Shown: positions 55,068 through 64,000 of the stretch, piece after piece | Numbering within the stretch: position 1 is the stretch's first letter | Layout: every line of letters starts with the position of its first letter | Source: Klebsiella ornithinolytica NBRC 105727 = ATCC 31898 | GTDB lineage: Bacteria; Pseudomonadota; Gammaproteobacteria; Enterobacterales; Enterobacteriaceae | DNA: 64,000 bases | Assembly: GCF_001598295.1 (NCBI RefSeq) | Contig: NZ_BCYR01000001.1 | Span: 842,610 to 906,609 of the forward strand | Reading direction: 5' to 3' | Notes under the pieces: model-generated | The model's database searches: none | What the model was told of the DNA's origin: nothing | Seen by the model: only the letters and a program-made list of their open reading frames with translations | Program-made: the position numbers and the translations under genes

Positions 55068-56138
55068 TCAGACCTTATTCTGACGCCACCACTCGGCCAG
55101 CAATACGCCGGTCGCTACGGAAACGTTCAGGCTTTCAACATTGCCGGTACCTTCAATGGCAACGTTAAGATCGGCACTGGAGATCGCCGCATCAGACAGG
55201 CCATCGCGCTCCTGGCCTAATGCCAGCACCATTTTCTTCGGCAGCTCAGCCTTATGTAACGGCGTACCGTTATGGCTGGAGGTCGAAACAATAGCGTAGC
55301 CCGCTTTGCGGAACTGCTCCAGAGTGTCGATAAAGCTGTCGCCGGTGATCGGTTCGACGTGTTCTGCACCACCTTCTGCGGTACGGATTGCCGCGCCAGA
55401 TTCCAGCATGCCGGCATCCTGCACCACCACACCCTTGACACCAAAATGCGCACAGCTACGCATGATCGCACCGAGGTTGTGCGGGTTACCGACATCTTCC
55501 AGCGCCAGAACGCAATCTTCGGCATCGGCTTTGGCGACCCACTGAGCCACGGAGGTACCGTTACGTTTCTTAATCAGGAAGCAAACGCCGCCGTGATGCT
55601 CGGTACCGGACGCTTTTGCCAGTTCAGCTTCATCAACCACGTGATAAGCTTTGCGGTTCGCCGCCATCCAGCGCAGCGCCTCTTTGAAACGCGGGGTAAC
55701 GCTCTGCACAAACCAGGCGCGAACAATCGCTTCCGGACGGCTCTGGAACAGCGCCTGACAAGCATTCTCACCGTAAACGCGGGTCTCTTCCGCGCGCTGG
55801 CGACGTAATACTTCCGGATCGATAAAGCTTTTACCGCTGATCCCGCCGTGATCCGGCTTCACCGCCGCATCATCGTTTGGTGCTCGCGAGACGGTACGCC
55901 ACGGAGAAGAGCTGTCACGATCGAAATCATCGCGTTTACGATCGTCACGTTTGCGGTCATCGCCGCGGCTGTTACGTTCATCGCGGGCAGGGCGGCTACG
56001 GCCGTCAACACGAGATTTTCCTGGGCGTCCTCCCCCTTTCCCGGTACGCGGGTTATGGGTGCGTCTGTCAGAATCATCATCACTGCGGACATACATCACT
56101 TTGACCTTGCCGCTTTTATTTTTCAGTTCGTCGCTCAT
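55068..56138 (-). CDS. yfiF: SpoU-family RNA 2'-O-methyltransferase homologue YfiF
   Basis: 356 residues (E. coli YfiF 345). The N-terminal ~90 residues are disordered and basic/acidic with a tandem DDRKRDD repeat. A substrate-binding domain follows (about 115-190), then the SPOUT methyltransferase domain (about 205-356) with [29 protein letters not shown] and [15 protein letters not shown]. The RNA target is not established. The ATG at 56136-56138 is used; the codon before it is TTG. Confidence 0.92.
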   Translation of the reverse strand: MSDELKNKSGKVKVMYVRSDDDSDRRTHNPRTGKGGGRPGKSRVDGRSRPARDERNSRGDDRKRDDRKRDDFDRDSSSPWRTVSRAPNDDAAVKPDHGGISGKSFIDPEVLRRQRAEETRVYGENACQALFQSRPEAIVRAWFVQSVTPRFKEALRWMAANRKAYHVVDEAELAKASGTEHHGGVCFLIKKRNGTSVAQWVAKADAEDCVLALEDVGNPHNLGAIMRSCAHFGVKGVVVQDAGMLESGAAIRTAEGGAEHVEPITGDSFIDTLEQFRKAGYAIVSTSSHNGTPLHKAELPKKMVLALGQERDGLSDAAISSADLNVAIEGTGNVESLNVSVATGVLLAEWWRQNKV

Positions 56139-56341
56139 CAATTTTCTCCACCTGCGCTGCGCGAAGCGCGAAGATTACCCGATGTGTCACCGCTGCGCCA
56201 TGATTTCGTTTAAAAGATAGGGTCTATCGTATTCATCGAACAAAACGCATTGTTGTTTAATCGCTGCTAATCGATAATATGTAACATTAAAGAAACAAAT
56301 CGGCCACGTGCCACGTTGCAACCCATAACCAGAGGTTAGTT

Positions 56342-56767
56342 ATGAATACCGTTTGTGCCAGTTGTCAGGCTCTGAACCGCATCCCCGACGATCGTAGTGC
56401 CGATGGCGCTAAATGCGGACGCTGCGGCCACGATCTTTTTGACGGCGACGTCATCAACGCGACCGGGGCAACGCTGGATAAACTACTGAAGGACGATCTG
56501 CCCGTTGTTGTCGATTTCTGGGCGCCATGGTGCGGTCCTTGCCGTAATTTTGCGCCGATCTTTGAAGACGTCGCGGAAGAACGCAGCGGCCAGATGCGCT
56601 TCGTAAAAGTGAACACCGAAGCTGAACGCGAGCTGAGCGCGCGTTTCCGCATCCGCAGTATTCCGACCATTATGATCTTTAAAAAGGGCGAAGTCATCGA
56701 CATGCTTAACGGCGCGGTACCAAAAGCGCCGTTCGACAGCTGGCTTAATGAAGCCAACGCGCAGTAA
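56342..56767 (+). CDS. trxC: Thioredoxin 2
   Basis: 141 residues (E. coli 139). The N-terminal zinc domain uses Cys5, Cys8, Cys25 and Cys28 (CASC, CGRC); the thioredoxin domain has active site WCGPC at 63-67. It reduces cytosolic disulfides during oxidative stress. In E. coli it is under OxyR; I cannot place an OxyR site with confidence in the 203-base upstream gap. Confidence 0.97.
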   Translation: MNTVCASCQALNRIPDDRSADGAKCGRCGHDLFDGDVINATGATLDKLLKDDLPVVVDFWAPWCGPCRNFAPIFEDVAEERSGQMRFVKVNTEAERELSARFRIRSIPTIMIFKKGEVIDMLNGAVPKAPFDSWLNEANAQ

Positions 56768-56774
56768 ACCTACC

Positions 56775-56798
56775 GGGGCACAGCTTGTGCCCCTTTTT
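56775..56798 (+). terminator. trxC terminator
   Basis: GGGGCAC-AGCTT-GTGCCCC followed by TTTTT, eight bases after the trxC stop. Confidence 0.93.
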
Positions 56799-56837
56799 CA
56801 CCTCTGCGACAATGGCGTTTTTTCTTAGCGACACTTT

Positions 56838-57536
56838 ATGATTGATAACGCCGTCCTTCGCCTTCGCGCCGAACGTCTCGCTCGCGCGACCCGGCCTTTT
56901 CTCGCGCGCGGTAACCGGGTCCATCGCTGCCAACGCTGTCTGTTACCGCTGAAGCAGTGCCTGTGCGCAACCCTGGCGCCAACAACGGCCGCCAGTCGTT
57001 TCTGCCTGGTGATGTTCGATACCGAGCCGATGAAGCCAAGCAATACCGGGCGTCTTATTGCCGACATTCTGCCGGATACGGAAGCCTTTCAATGGTCACG
57101 AACCGAGCCGCCGCAGGCGTTACTCGATCTGGTCGCCAACCCGGATTACCAGCCAATGGTGGTCTTCCCGGCCTCTTACGCCGGGGCGGAACGCCAGGTG
57201 CTGAGCGCCCCGCCGGCGGGGAAACCGCCGCTGTTTATCATGCTTGACGGAACCTGGACGGAAGCGCGCAAAATGTTTCGTAAAAGCCCGTATCTTGACG
57301 CGCTGCCGGTCATCTCTGTCGATCTGTCACGTATTTCGGCCTATCACCTGAGAGAAGCGCATGCCGAGGGGCAGTATTGCACCGCGGAAGTGGCCATTGC
57401 GCTGCTGGATCTTGCCGACGATCGGAAAGCCGCCCGCGCACTTGGCGATCATTTTAGTCTGTTCCGTACCCGCTATCTGGCGGGAAAAACGCAGCATAAG
57501 GGCAGCATCACAGCACAAATGGCAGAAAGCGTTTAA
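56838..57536 (+). CDS. tapT: tRNA-uridine aminocarboxypropyltransferase TapT (DTW domain)
   Basis: 232 residues (E. coli YfiP/TapT 232). It adds the aminocarboxypropyl group of SAM to U47 of tRNA (acp3U). The DTW-family signature is seen as LDGTWTEARKMFRKSPYL. N-terminal cysteines in RCQRCLLPLKQCLCA look like a zinc site. It precedes patZ by 35 bases and may be cotranscribed with it. Confidence 0.92.
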   Translation: MIDNAVLRLRAERLARATRPFLARGNRVHRCQRCLLPLKQCLCATLAPTTAASRFCLVMFDTEPMKPSNTGRLIADILPDTEAFQWSRTEPPQALLDLVANPDYQPMVVFPASYAGAERQVLSAPPAGKPPLFIMLDGTWTEARKMFRKSPYLDALPVISVDLSRISAYHLREAHAEGQYCTAEVAIALLDLADDRKAARALGDHFSLFRTRYLAGKTQHKGSITAQMAESV

Positions 57537-57571
57537 AATCATTCGGTCACTGGGGATCAAAGGAGACCGGT

Positions 57572-60229
57572 ATGAGCCAACGAGGCCTGGAAGCACTGCT
57601 GCGGCCGAAGTCGATCGCCGTTATTGGCGCATCAATGAAACCACAGCGCGCCGGTTATCTGATGATGCGTAACCTGCTGGCCGGGGGATTCAACGGCCCG
57701 GTCCTGCCCGTCACCCCGGCCTGGAAGGCCGTTCTGGGCGTACTGGCCTGGCCAACCATCGACAGCCTGCCATTCACCCCGGACCTGGCCGTGCTTTGTA
57801 CCAACGCCCGGCGAAACCCCGAGCTGCTGGACGCGCTGGGGCAAAAGGGGTGCAAGACCTGCATTATTCTCTCCTCTCCGCCGGAACAATATCCCGTGCT
57901 GCTCGAATGCGCCGCACGCTATCAAATGCGTCTGCTTGGCCCCAACAGTCTGGGCCTGCTTGCGCCCTGGCAGGGGCTGAATGCCAGCTTTTCGCCGGTA
58001 CCGATTCATCGCGGCAAGCTGGCGTTTATCTCCCAGTCCGCAGCGGTTTCCAATACCATTCTTGACTGGGCGCAGCAGCGCGAAATGGGCTTCTCTTACT
58101 TTATTGCGCTTGGGGATAGCCTGGATATCGATGTCGACGACCTCCTCGACTTCCTTGCCCGCGACAGTAAAACCAGCGCCATTCTGCTCTACCTTGAACA
58201 CCTGAGTGACGCCCGACGCTTCGTGTCCGCGGCGCGCAGTGCATCGCGTAATAAACCGATCCTGGTGATCAAAAGCGGCCGCAGTCCAGCCGCGCAAAAG
58301 CTGCTCCACGTCAATTCGGGTATGGATCCGGCCTGGGACGCCGCGATTCAGCGAGCGGGCTTACTGCGCGTGCAGGATACTCATGAGCTCTTCTCGGCGG
58401 TTGAAACCCTCAGCCATATGCGCCCGCTGCGCGGTGAGAAACTGATGATCATCAGCAACGGTGCCGCTCCTGCGGCGCTGGCGCTGGATGAACTGTGGCT
58501 ACGAAACGGCAAGCTTGCCACTCTCGGCGAAGAGACCTGTGAAAAACTACGCCAGGCGCTGCCGGGCGGTATCGGCATCGCTAACCCGCTGGATCTCCGT
58601 GACGATGCCAGCAGCGAACACTATCTCAAGGCGCTGAACGTTCTGCTGGATAGCCAGGATTACGACGCCCTGTTGGTGATTCATTCCCCCAGCGCCGCCG
58701 CCCCGGGAACCGAAAGCGCCCTCGCCCTGATCGACGCGCTGAAACAACATCCGCGCGGTAAATATGTCACGGTACTAACGAACTGGTGTGGTGAATACTC
58801 TTCTCAGGAAGCCCGCCGCCTGTTCAGCGATGCTGGCTTGCCAACCTACCGCACGCCGGAAGGAACCATTACCGCTTTTATGCATATGGTGGAGTACCGA
58901 CGTAACCAAAAACAGCTCCGGGAGACGCCGGTTCTGTCGGATACGGTGACCGCCAATAGCGCAGAAGCCCATATGTTGTTGCAGCAAGCGATTCGCGAAG
59001 GCGCCCGTTCGTTAGACACCCATGAAGTGAGCCCGGTATTGCACGCTTACGGGATCCACACCTTACCGACATGGATTGCCGCCGACAGCGCCGAAGCGGT
59101 GCACATCGCCGAACAAATTGGCTACCCGGTGGCGCTGAAACTGCGCTCGCCGGATATTCCGCACAAATCGGAAGTTCAGGGCGTGATGCTCTATTTGCGT
59201 ACCGCCACGGAAGTGCAGCAGGCGGCGGATGCTATTTTCGACCGCGTGAAAATGGCCTGGCCCCAGGCACGTATTCACGGTCTGCTGGTACAAAGTATGG
59301 CCAACCGCGCCGGCGCGCAGGAGCTGCGGGTCGTCGTTGAGCACGATCCGGTGTTCGGCCCGCTGATTATGCTGGGCGAAGGTGGCGTCGAATGGCGTGC
59401 GGAAGATCAGGCCGCCGTCGCCCTCCCGCCGTTAAATATGAATCTGGCCCGATACCTGGTGATCCAGGCGATCAAAAGTAAGAAGATCCGTGGCCGCAGC
59501 GCGCTGCGCCCGCTGGATGTGTCTGGCCTGAGCCAACTTCTGGTCCAGGTATCGAATCTCATCGTCGATTGTCCGGAGATCCAGCGGCTGGATATTCACC
59601 CGCTGCTCGCTTCGGGTAACGAGTTCACCGCGCTTGACGTCACGCTGGCCCTTGCGCCGTTTAGCGGCGACAGCGAAAGCCGGCTGGCCATCCGCCCTTA
59701 TCCGCAGCAGCAGGAAGAGTGGGTGGTGATGAAAAATGGCGAGCGCTGTCTGTTTCGCCCGATCCTGCCGGAAGATGAGCCGCTGCTTCTGGCCTTTATC
59801 GGTCAGGTAACGAAAGAAGATCTGTACTATCGTTATTTCAGCGAAATCAATGAATTTACTCACGATGACTTAGCCAATATGACGCAGATCGACTACGATC
59901 GAGAAATGGCGTTTGTTGCCGTACGCACCAGCGCCGAGGGCAATGAGATCCTGGGCGTAACGCGAGCCATCTCCGATCCTGATAACATTGATGCGGAATT
60001 TGCCGTACTGGTTCGTTCCGATCTGAAAGGGTTAGGTTTAGGCCGGCGGCTGCTGGAAAAGCTGATTGCCTACACCCAAAGCCACGGTCTGCAGCGACTA
60101 AATGGCATCACCATGCCCAATAACAGAGGCATGATCGGCCTTGCCAGGAAGCTGGGGTTCGCGGTTGATATTCAGCTGGAGGACGGGATTGTGAGTTTGT
60201 CCCTGCAACTGGCACCACAACAATCATAA
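57572..60229 (+). CDS. patZ: Protein lysine acetyltransferase PatZ (Pat/YfiQ)
   Basis: 885 residues (E. coli 886). The N-terminal ~700 residues resemble an ADP-forming acyl-CoA synthetase: CoA-binding domain (SIAVIGASMKPQRAGY), ligase domains and ATP-grasp (GYPVALKLRSPDIPHKSEVQ). The phosphohistidine SHTG motif of true synthetases is not present where expected (KLLHVNSGMDP), in keeping with a sensor role. The C-terminal GNAT domain (about 730-885) has the acetyl-CoA loop SDLKGLGLGRRLLEKL. It acetylates metabolic enzymes, for example Acs. AAAGGAGACCGGT precedes the ATG. Confidence 0.96.
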   Translation: MSQRGLEALLRPKSIAVIGASMKPQRAGYLMMRNLLAGGFNGPVLPVTPAWKAVLGVLAWPTIDSLPFTPDLAVLCTNARRNPELLDALGQKGCKTCIILSSPPEQYPVLLECAARYQMRLLGPNSLGLLAPWQGLNASFSPVPIHRGKLAFISQSAAVSNTILDWAQQREMGFSYFIALGDSLDIDVDDLLDFLARDSKTSAILLYLEHLSDARRFVSAARSASRNKPILVIKSGRSPAAQKLLHVNSGMDPAWDAAIQRAGLLRVQDTHELFSAVETLSHMRPLRGEKLMIISNGAAPAALALDELWLRNGKLATLGEETCEKLRQALPGGIGIANPLDLRDDASSEHYLKALNVLLDSQDYDALLVIHSPSAAAPGTESALALIDALKQHPRGKYVTVLTNWCGEYSSQEARRLFSDAGLPTYRTPEGTITAFMHMVEYRRNQKQLRETPVLSDTVTANSAEAHMLLQQAIREGARSLDTHEVSPVLHAYGIHTLPTWIAADSAEAVHIAEQIGYPVALKLRSPDIPHKSEVQGVMLYLRTATEVQQAADAIFDRVKMAWPQARIHGLLVQSMANRAGAQELRVVVEHDPVFGPLIMLGEGGVEWRAEDQAAVALPPLNMNLARYLVIQAIKSKKIRGRSALRPLDVSGLSQLLVQVSNLIVDCPEIQRLDIHPLLASGNEFTALDVTLALAPFSGDSESRLAIRPYPQQQEEWVVMKNGERCLFRPILPEDEPLLLAFIGQVTKEDLYYRYFSEINEFTHDDLANMTQIDYDREMAFVAVRTSAEGNEILGVTRAISDPDNIDAEFAVLVRSDLKGLGLGRRLLEKLIAYTQSHGLQRLNGITMPNNRGMIGLARKLGFAVDIQLEDGIVSLSLQLAPQQS

Positions 60230-60343
60230 ACTGGCGACCGCAATTGTTGACCACATTCGCGAACAGTAATGTTATTATTGCCCGCTTACGTCGTCTGCAT
60301 GGTACAGAAGACCCTTCAATAAACAGAGAAGAAACGCACTGTG

Positions 60344-61699
60344 ATGTTGTCAAAATTTAAGCGTAATAAACATCAACAACACCTTGCCCAACTCCCTAAG
60401 CTTTCTCAGTCAGTTGATGATATCGAGTTCTTTTACGCTCCTGCGGATTTTCGGCAAGCGTTACTGGCAAAGATAGCCCACGCCACCCAGCGTATTTGTA
60501 TTGTTGCGCTCTATCTGGAGCAGGATGATGGCGGCAAAGGAATTCTGCAGGCACTTTACGATGCCAAGCGTCAGCGTCCGGAGCTAGATGTTCGCGTTCT
60601 GGTTGACTGGCATCGCGCCCAGCGTGGACGTATTGGCGCAGCGGCAGCGAACACGAATGCCGACTGGTACTGCCGCATGGCGCAGGAAAACCCCGGCGTC
60701 GATGTCCCGGTTTATGGCGTGCCGGTCAATACCCGGGAAGCCCTCGGCGTGCTGCACTTCAAAGGTTTTATTATCGATGATTGCGTCCTGTACAGCGGCG
60801 CAAGCCTGAACGATGTCTATCTGCATCAGCATGATAAGTATCGTTACGACCGCTATCAGTGTATTCGCAATGGCAAAATGGCCGATGTGATGTTCGATTG
60901 GGTCGAACACAATCTGGTTGAAGGCCGCGGCGTAAACCGTCTCGACAGCGCCGATCGCCCGAAAAGCCCGGAAATCAAAAACGATATCCGCCAGTACCGC
61001 CAGGAACTGCGTGACAGCGGCTATCATTTCTCTGGCAATGCGGATGACGATCGGCTGTCGGTCACGCCGCTGGTCGGCCTGGGCAAATCGAGCCTGCTGA
61101 ATAAAACCATCTTCCACCTGATGCCCTGCGCTGAGCGTAAGCTGACGATTTGTACGCCCTATTTCAACCTTCCGGCTCTTCTGGTGCGTAACATCATTCA
61201 GCTACTGCGTAGCGGGAAGCAGGTAGAGATTATCGTTGGCGATAAAACAGCGAATGACTTCTATATTCCTGAAGATCAGCCGTTTAAGATTATCGGCGCA
61301 CTCCCCTATCTGTATGAAATCAACCTCCGCCGCTTCCTCAGCCGACTGCAGTATTATGTTAATACTGACCAGTTGATTGTTCGTCTGTGGAAAGATGACG
61401 ACAACAGCTATCACCTTAAGGGAATGTGGGTTGATGATGAGTGGATGCTGCTCACCGGTAATAACCTCAATCCGCGCGCCTGGCGCCTGGATCTGGAAAA
61501 TGCGATTCTGATTCACGATCCGCAGCATCAGCTCGGCACGATGCGTGAAAAAGAGCTGCATCTGATTCGTCAGCACACGACGGTCGTTAAACACTATCGC
61601 GATCTGCAAAGCATTGCGGATTACCCGGTCAAGGTACGCAAACTGATTCGCCGCCTGAGGCGCATCCGTATCGACCGCTTGATCAGCCGTATTCTCTGA
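60344..61699 (+). CDS. pssA: Phosphatidylserine synthase
   Basis: Phospholipase-D superfamily enzyme of 451 residues making phosphatidylserine from CDP-diacylglycerol and serine. It associates peripherally with the membrane. Two HKD-type motifs are visible: [19 protein letters not shown] and [20 protein letters not shown] (HxK). The Arg-rich tail ([19 protein letters not shown]) suits membrane binding. The ATG at 60344 is chosen over a GTG one codon earlier. Confidence 0.98.
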   Translation: MLSKFKRNKHQQHLAQLPKLSQSVDDIEFFYAPADFRQALLAKIAHATQRICIVALYLEQDDGGKGILQALYDAKRQRPELDVRVLVDWHRAQRGRIGAAAANTNADWYCRMAQENPGVDVPVYGVPVNTREALGVLHFKGFIIDDCVLYSGASLNDVYLHQHDKYRYDRYQCIRNGKMADVMFDWVEHNLVEGRGVNRLDSADRPKSPEIKNDIRQYRQELRDSGYHFSGNADDDRLSVTPLVGLGKSSLLNKTIFHLMPCAERKLTICTPYFNLPALLVRNIIQLLRSGKQVEIIVGDKTANDFYIPEDQPFKIIGALPYLYEINLRRFLSRLQYYVNTDQLIVRLWKDDDNSYHLKGMWVDDEWMLLTGNNLNPRAWRLDLENAILIHDPQHQLGTMREKELHLIRQHTTVVKHYRDLQSIADYPVKVRKLIRRLRRIRIDRLISRIL

Positions 61700-61705
61700 A
61701 TATCT

Positions 61706-61729
61706 GCCCCGTATCGCCGGGGCTTTTTT
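61706..61729 (+). terminator. pssA terminator
   Basis: GCCCCG-TATCGC-CGGGGC followed by TTTTTT, seven bases after the pssA stop and upstream of yfiM. Confidence 0.9.
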
Positions 61730-61740
61730 CTGGAATGTGT

Positions 61741-62064
61741 ATGCGCACTTTTATCATTATGACCCCGTTGCTGCTCACCGGCTGTAGCCATATGGCACAT
61801 GATTCATGGAGCGGTCAGGATAAGGCCCAGCATTTTCTGGCCTCGGCAATGCTCTCGGCGGCCGGTAACGAATATGCCCAGCATCAGGGCTACAGTCGCG
61901 ATCGAAGCGCGGCCATTGGCCTGATGTTTTCCGTCAGTCTGGGGGCTTCGAAAGAACTCTGGGACAGCCGTCCGGCAGGAAGCGGCTGGAGCTGGAAGGA
62001 TTTCGCGTGGGATGTGGCCGGCGCCACGACGGGTTATGCCGTGTGGCAGCTGGCGCACCAGTAG
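61741..62064 (+). CDS. yfiM: Putative lipoprotein YfiM
   Basis: 107 residues (E. coli 107). The short signal peptide ends in the lipobox LLTGC, followed by [17 protein letters not shown]. Two weak hydrophobic stretches ([32 protein letters not shown]) follow. Function unknown. The second of two ATGs (61741) is better spaced from TGGAA. It lies directly after the pssA terminator and ends two bases before the convergent kgtP. Confidence 0.9.
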   Translation: MRTFIIMTPLLLTGCSHMAHDSWSGQDKAQHFLASAMLSAAGNEYAQHQGYSRDRSAAIGLMFSVSLGASKELWDSRPAGSGWSWKDFAWDVAGATTGYAVWQLAHQ

Positions 62065-62066
62065 AC

Positions 62067-63365
62067 CTAAAGTCGTAATCCCTTGCCCTTACGATGCAGC
62101 ATCAGAGAGACCAGAAACGCAATCGCGCTCATCACGGTAACGTACCAGTAAAAGACATGCTCAACGCCGACCGATTTTAGCGACAGGGCGACATATTCAG
62201 CCGAGCCGCCAAACAGAGCATTTGCCACCGCATACGACAGGCCAACGCCCAGGGCGCGTACCTGAGCCGGGAACATCTCCGCCTTCAGAATACCGCTGAT
62301 CGAGGTATAGAAACTCACGATCATCAACGCGCAGATAACCAATCCAAATGCGGCGTAGGGTGAGGTTACGCCCTGCAGCGCACTCAGGATCGGCACGGTA
62401 AAGAGCGTCGCTAATGAGCCAAAACAGAGCATTGATGTCCGGCGACCTATTTTGTCCGATAGCGCGCCAAATAACGGTTGGGCCAGCATATAGACAAACA
62501 GTGCCGCGGTCATAATCACACTGGCTGTACCGGCGCTCATGCCCGCCGTATTGACCAGGTATTTCTGCATATAGGTCGTGAAGGTATAAAAGCTTAACGA
62601 CCCGGCGGCGGTGAATCCCAGGACCATCAGAAATGCTTTACGATTGCGCCATAACCCCTTGAACGAGCCGGCCTCTTTTAATGCCCGCGTCTCCTGCTTA
62701 GATGTTTCATCCAGCTGGCGACGTAGCCACAGGGCCACTACAGCAAGTACCGCCCCAAGCGCAAACGGTATCCGCCATCCCCAGGCGTGCAGCTGCTCAT
62801 CGCTAAGAATTTGCTGTAGGGCCACCACCACAAGCACCGCCAGAAGCTGACCACCGATGAGCGTCACGTACTGGAATGATGCGTAGAAGCCTTTCTTGCC
62901 TTCTACGGCAACCTCACTCATATAGGTTGCACTGGTACCGTACTCCCCCCCGACGGATATCCCCTGAAACAGGCGCGCCAGAAGTAATAATGCCGGCGCC
63001 CATGTGCCAATCGTTGCATAGCCGGGCAGACAGGCAATCACCAGCGAGCCCATGCACATCATGCATACGGAAATGAGCATAGAGGCTTTACGTCCGCGGC
63101 GATCGGCAATACGACCAAACAGCCAGCCGCCAATCGGGCGCATCAGGAACCCGGCGGCAAAAACCCCGGCAGTTTGTAGTAACTGAGTGGTGGTGTTTCC
63201 GGAAGGGAAAAAGATATGTGCAAAATAGAGAGAGCAGAATGAATAGACATAAAAATCAAACCATTCAACCAGATTCCCCGAAGATGCGCCTACAATCGCC
63301 CATATGCGGCGGCGGGTATCGCTTTGCTCCAGCGTTCCCCGTTCATTAATACTGCTTTCTGCCAT
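62067..63365 (-). CDS. kgtP: Alpha-ketoglutarate permease
   Basis: MFS proton symporter of 432 residues (E. coli 432) with twelve spans. The family loop [20 protein letters not shown] and the sugar-porter-like [19 protein letters not shown] are conserved. Start [10 protein letters not shown] at 63363-63365, five bases after AGGA; an ATG two codons earlier is too close to it. A CRP box about 110 bases upstream suggests catabolite control. Confidence 0.96.
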   Translation of the reverse strand: MAESSINERGTLEQSDTRRRIWAIVGASSGNLVEWFDFYVYSFCSLYFAHIFFPSGNTTTQLLQTAGVFAAGFLMRPIGGWLFGRIADRRGRKASMLISVCMMCMGSLVIACLPGYATIGTWAPALLLLARLFQGISVGGEYGTSATYMSEVAVEGKKGFYASFQYVTLIGGQLLAVLVVVALQQILSDEQLHAWGWRIPFALGAVLAVVALWLRRQLDETSKQETRALKEAGSFKGLWRNRKAFLMVLGFTAAGSLSFYTFTTYMQKYLVNTAGMSAGTASVIMTAALFVYMLAQPLFGALSDKIGRRTSMLCFGSLATLFTVPILSALQGVTSPYAAFGLVICALMIVSFYTSISGILKAEMFPAQVRALGVGLSYAVANALFGGSAEYVALSLKSVGVEHVFYWYVTVMSAIAFLVSLMLHRKGKGLRL

Positions 63366-63472
63366 TGTCATCCTGCTCCAGCAAAGACTGCAATCTGTCT
63401 TATCGGGCGTGCCACGTCACTGAGACAAATCAATTAGTAAACCAAATGTTATATAATTGTTATTTATTTATA

Positions 63473-63488
63473 TGTGATTAAACTCACA
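63473..63488. promoter_or_regulatory. CRP-cAMP site upstream of kgtP
   Basis: TGTGATTAAACTCACA is a perfect TGTGA-N6-TCACA palindrome. It lies 108-123 bases before the kgtP start, in an A/T-rich stretch that probably holds the promoter (TATAAT at 63452-63457 on the plus strand and its surroundings). The rest of 63489-63640 shows nothing recognisable. Confidence 0.85.
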
Positions 63489-63640
63489 TTTTTTTTTCGT
63501 CGCGTGGTTTTCGGGATTAACGCTAAAGCCTGAACGGGGATAAAGTGAAATATGGTGATGAGGGGGCTACGGCAGGCTTTTATGTTGTCTGAACAAACAG
63601 ATAGATTGCTGCTTAGCAGTCCGAACGCTTTGTATCGGGA

Positions 63641-63676
63641 CAAAAACGCAAAAAGCCCGTCCGTGAGGACGGGCTT
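63641..63676 (-). terminator. rRNA operon distal terminator (rrnB T2-like)
   Basis: On the minus strand AGCCCGTCC-TCAC-GGACGGGCT is followed by TTTTTGCGTTTT, the form of E. coli rrn T2. Confidence 0.9.
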
Positions 63677-63684
63677 CTGACTGA

Positions 63685-63980
63685 TTTGATGCCTGGCCGT
63701 TGTATGCCCGGCAGCACGCCGTGCTGTGCAACATTGTTCCCGACAATTTTGTCCTGCCCCGGTGAGCGTTTCCCGGCAAACAGCAGAAAAACAAAAAAAC
63801 CCCATGCTTTCGCATGAGGTTTCTTCGCGTGTTTGATGCCTGGCCGTTTATGGCGGGCTTTCCTGCCCGCCACCCTTCGGGCCGTTGCTTTGCAACGTTC
63901 AAATCCGCTCCCGGCGGATTTGTCCTGCTCAAAGAGTCACTCTCCGACAAACAACAGATAAAACAAAAGGCCCAGTCTTT
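63685..63980 (-). repeat. Tandem, diverged ~147-bp repeat of the rrn 3' spacer
   Basis: TTTGATGCCTGGCCGTT occurs at 63685 and again at 63832 (period 147). Both copies continue with TATG..., GCAAC.TT, TTGTCCTG and end in CAACAGATAAAACAAAA-like bases before a hairpin. This looks like an old duplication of the spacer and terminator unit 3' of the 5S gene. Confidence 0.7.
63797..63822 (-). terminator. rRNA operon middle terminator hairpin
   Basis: On the minus strand AAACCTCATGC-GAAA-GCATGGGGTTT then TTTTGTTTTT; one mismatch in the stem. It corresponds in position to the T1-type hairpin of the duplicated unit. Confidence 0.85.
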
Positions 63981-63996
63981 CGACTGAGCCTTTTGT
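63963..63996 (-). terminator. rRNA operon proximal terminator (rrnB T1-like)
   Basis: On the minus strand AAAAGGCTCAGTC-GAAA-GACTGGGCCTTTT followed by GTTTTAT, nearly identical to E. coli rrnB T1. The 5S rRNA gene must lie just beyond base 64000 on the minus strand, matching rrnG next to kgtP in E. coli. Confidence 0.95.
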
Positions 63997-64000
63997 TTTA

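Overview
The window is ordinary enterobacterial chromosome. Gene content and order match the E. coli K-12 stretch from pepB/isc to kgtP and the edge of the rrnG operon almost gene for gene. ERIC (IRU) and REP repeats, GlmY, CsiE, QseG and RseA-type proteins point to Enterobacteriaceae. The zevAB pair between suhB and csiE and the REP type suggest a Klebsiella/Enterobacter-like genus rather than Escherichia; this is inference, and I cannot name the species. No prophage, transposase gene or CRISPR array was seen.

Layout. 1-7 kb: the iron-sulfur operon iscRSUA-hscBA-fdx-iscX-pepB (minus; pepB cut by the window edge), with two tandem IscR boxes upstream. 7-13 kb: trmJ, suhB, a ZevAB-type metal transporter, csiE and hcaT. 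13-24 kb: the yph cluster. An operon yphGFEDCB encodes a 1092-residue mutarotase-like/TPR protein, a ribose-type ABC importer, a zinc alcohol dehydrogenase and an aldose-1-epimerase relative. It faces the ROK-type regulator gene yphH, followed by the DoxX-type gene yphA. The hca dioxygenase genes that lie between hcaT and yph in E. coli are absent. 24-31.5 kb: glyA (PurR box), hmp (NsrR box), glnB, the GlrK-QseG-GlrR system and its target sRNA gene glmY, with three GlrR sites, an IHF site and an overlapping sigma54/sigma70 promoter. 31.5-43.4 kb: purL (PurR box), mltF (apparent CTG start), tadA, pgpC, yfhH, yfhL, then acpS-pdxJ-recO-era-rnc on the minus strand with an ERIC element between era and recO. 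43.7-49.4 kb: lepB-lepA and the envelope-stress operon rpoE-rseABC. 49.5-63.4 kb: nadB (NadR box), trmN, srmB, grcA (paired FNR sites), ung, yfiF, trxC, tapT, patZ, pssA, yfiM, kgtP (CRP box). The right edge holds three terminator hairpins that end an rRNA operon whose 5S gene lies just outside.

The least understood unit is the yph cluster. It has uptake, redox and anomer-handling components and a sugar-type regulator, but no sugar kinase, isomerase or aldolase nearby. Several non-coding elements also deserve attention: a 145-bp near-perfect palindrome between glnB and glrR, an ERIC element that supplies the recO ribosome-binding region, an interrupted overlapping leader frame in front of rpoE, and a long inverted repeat in the rnc leader.
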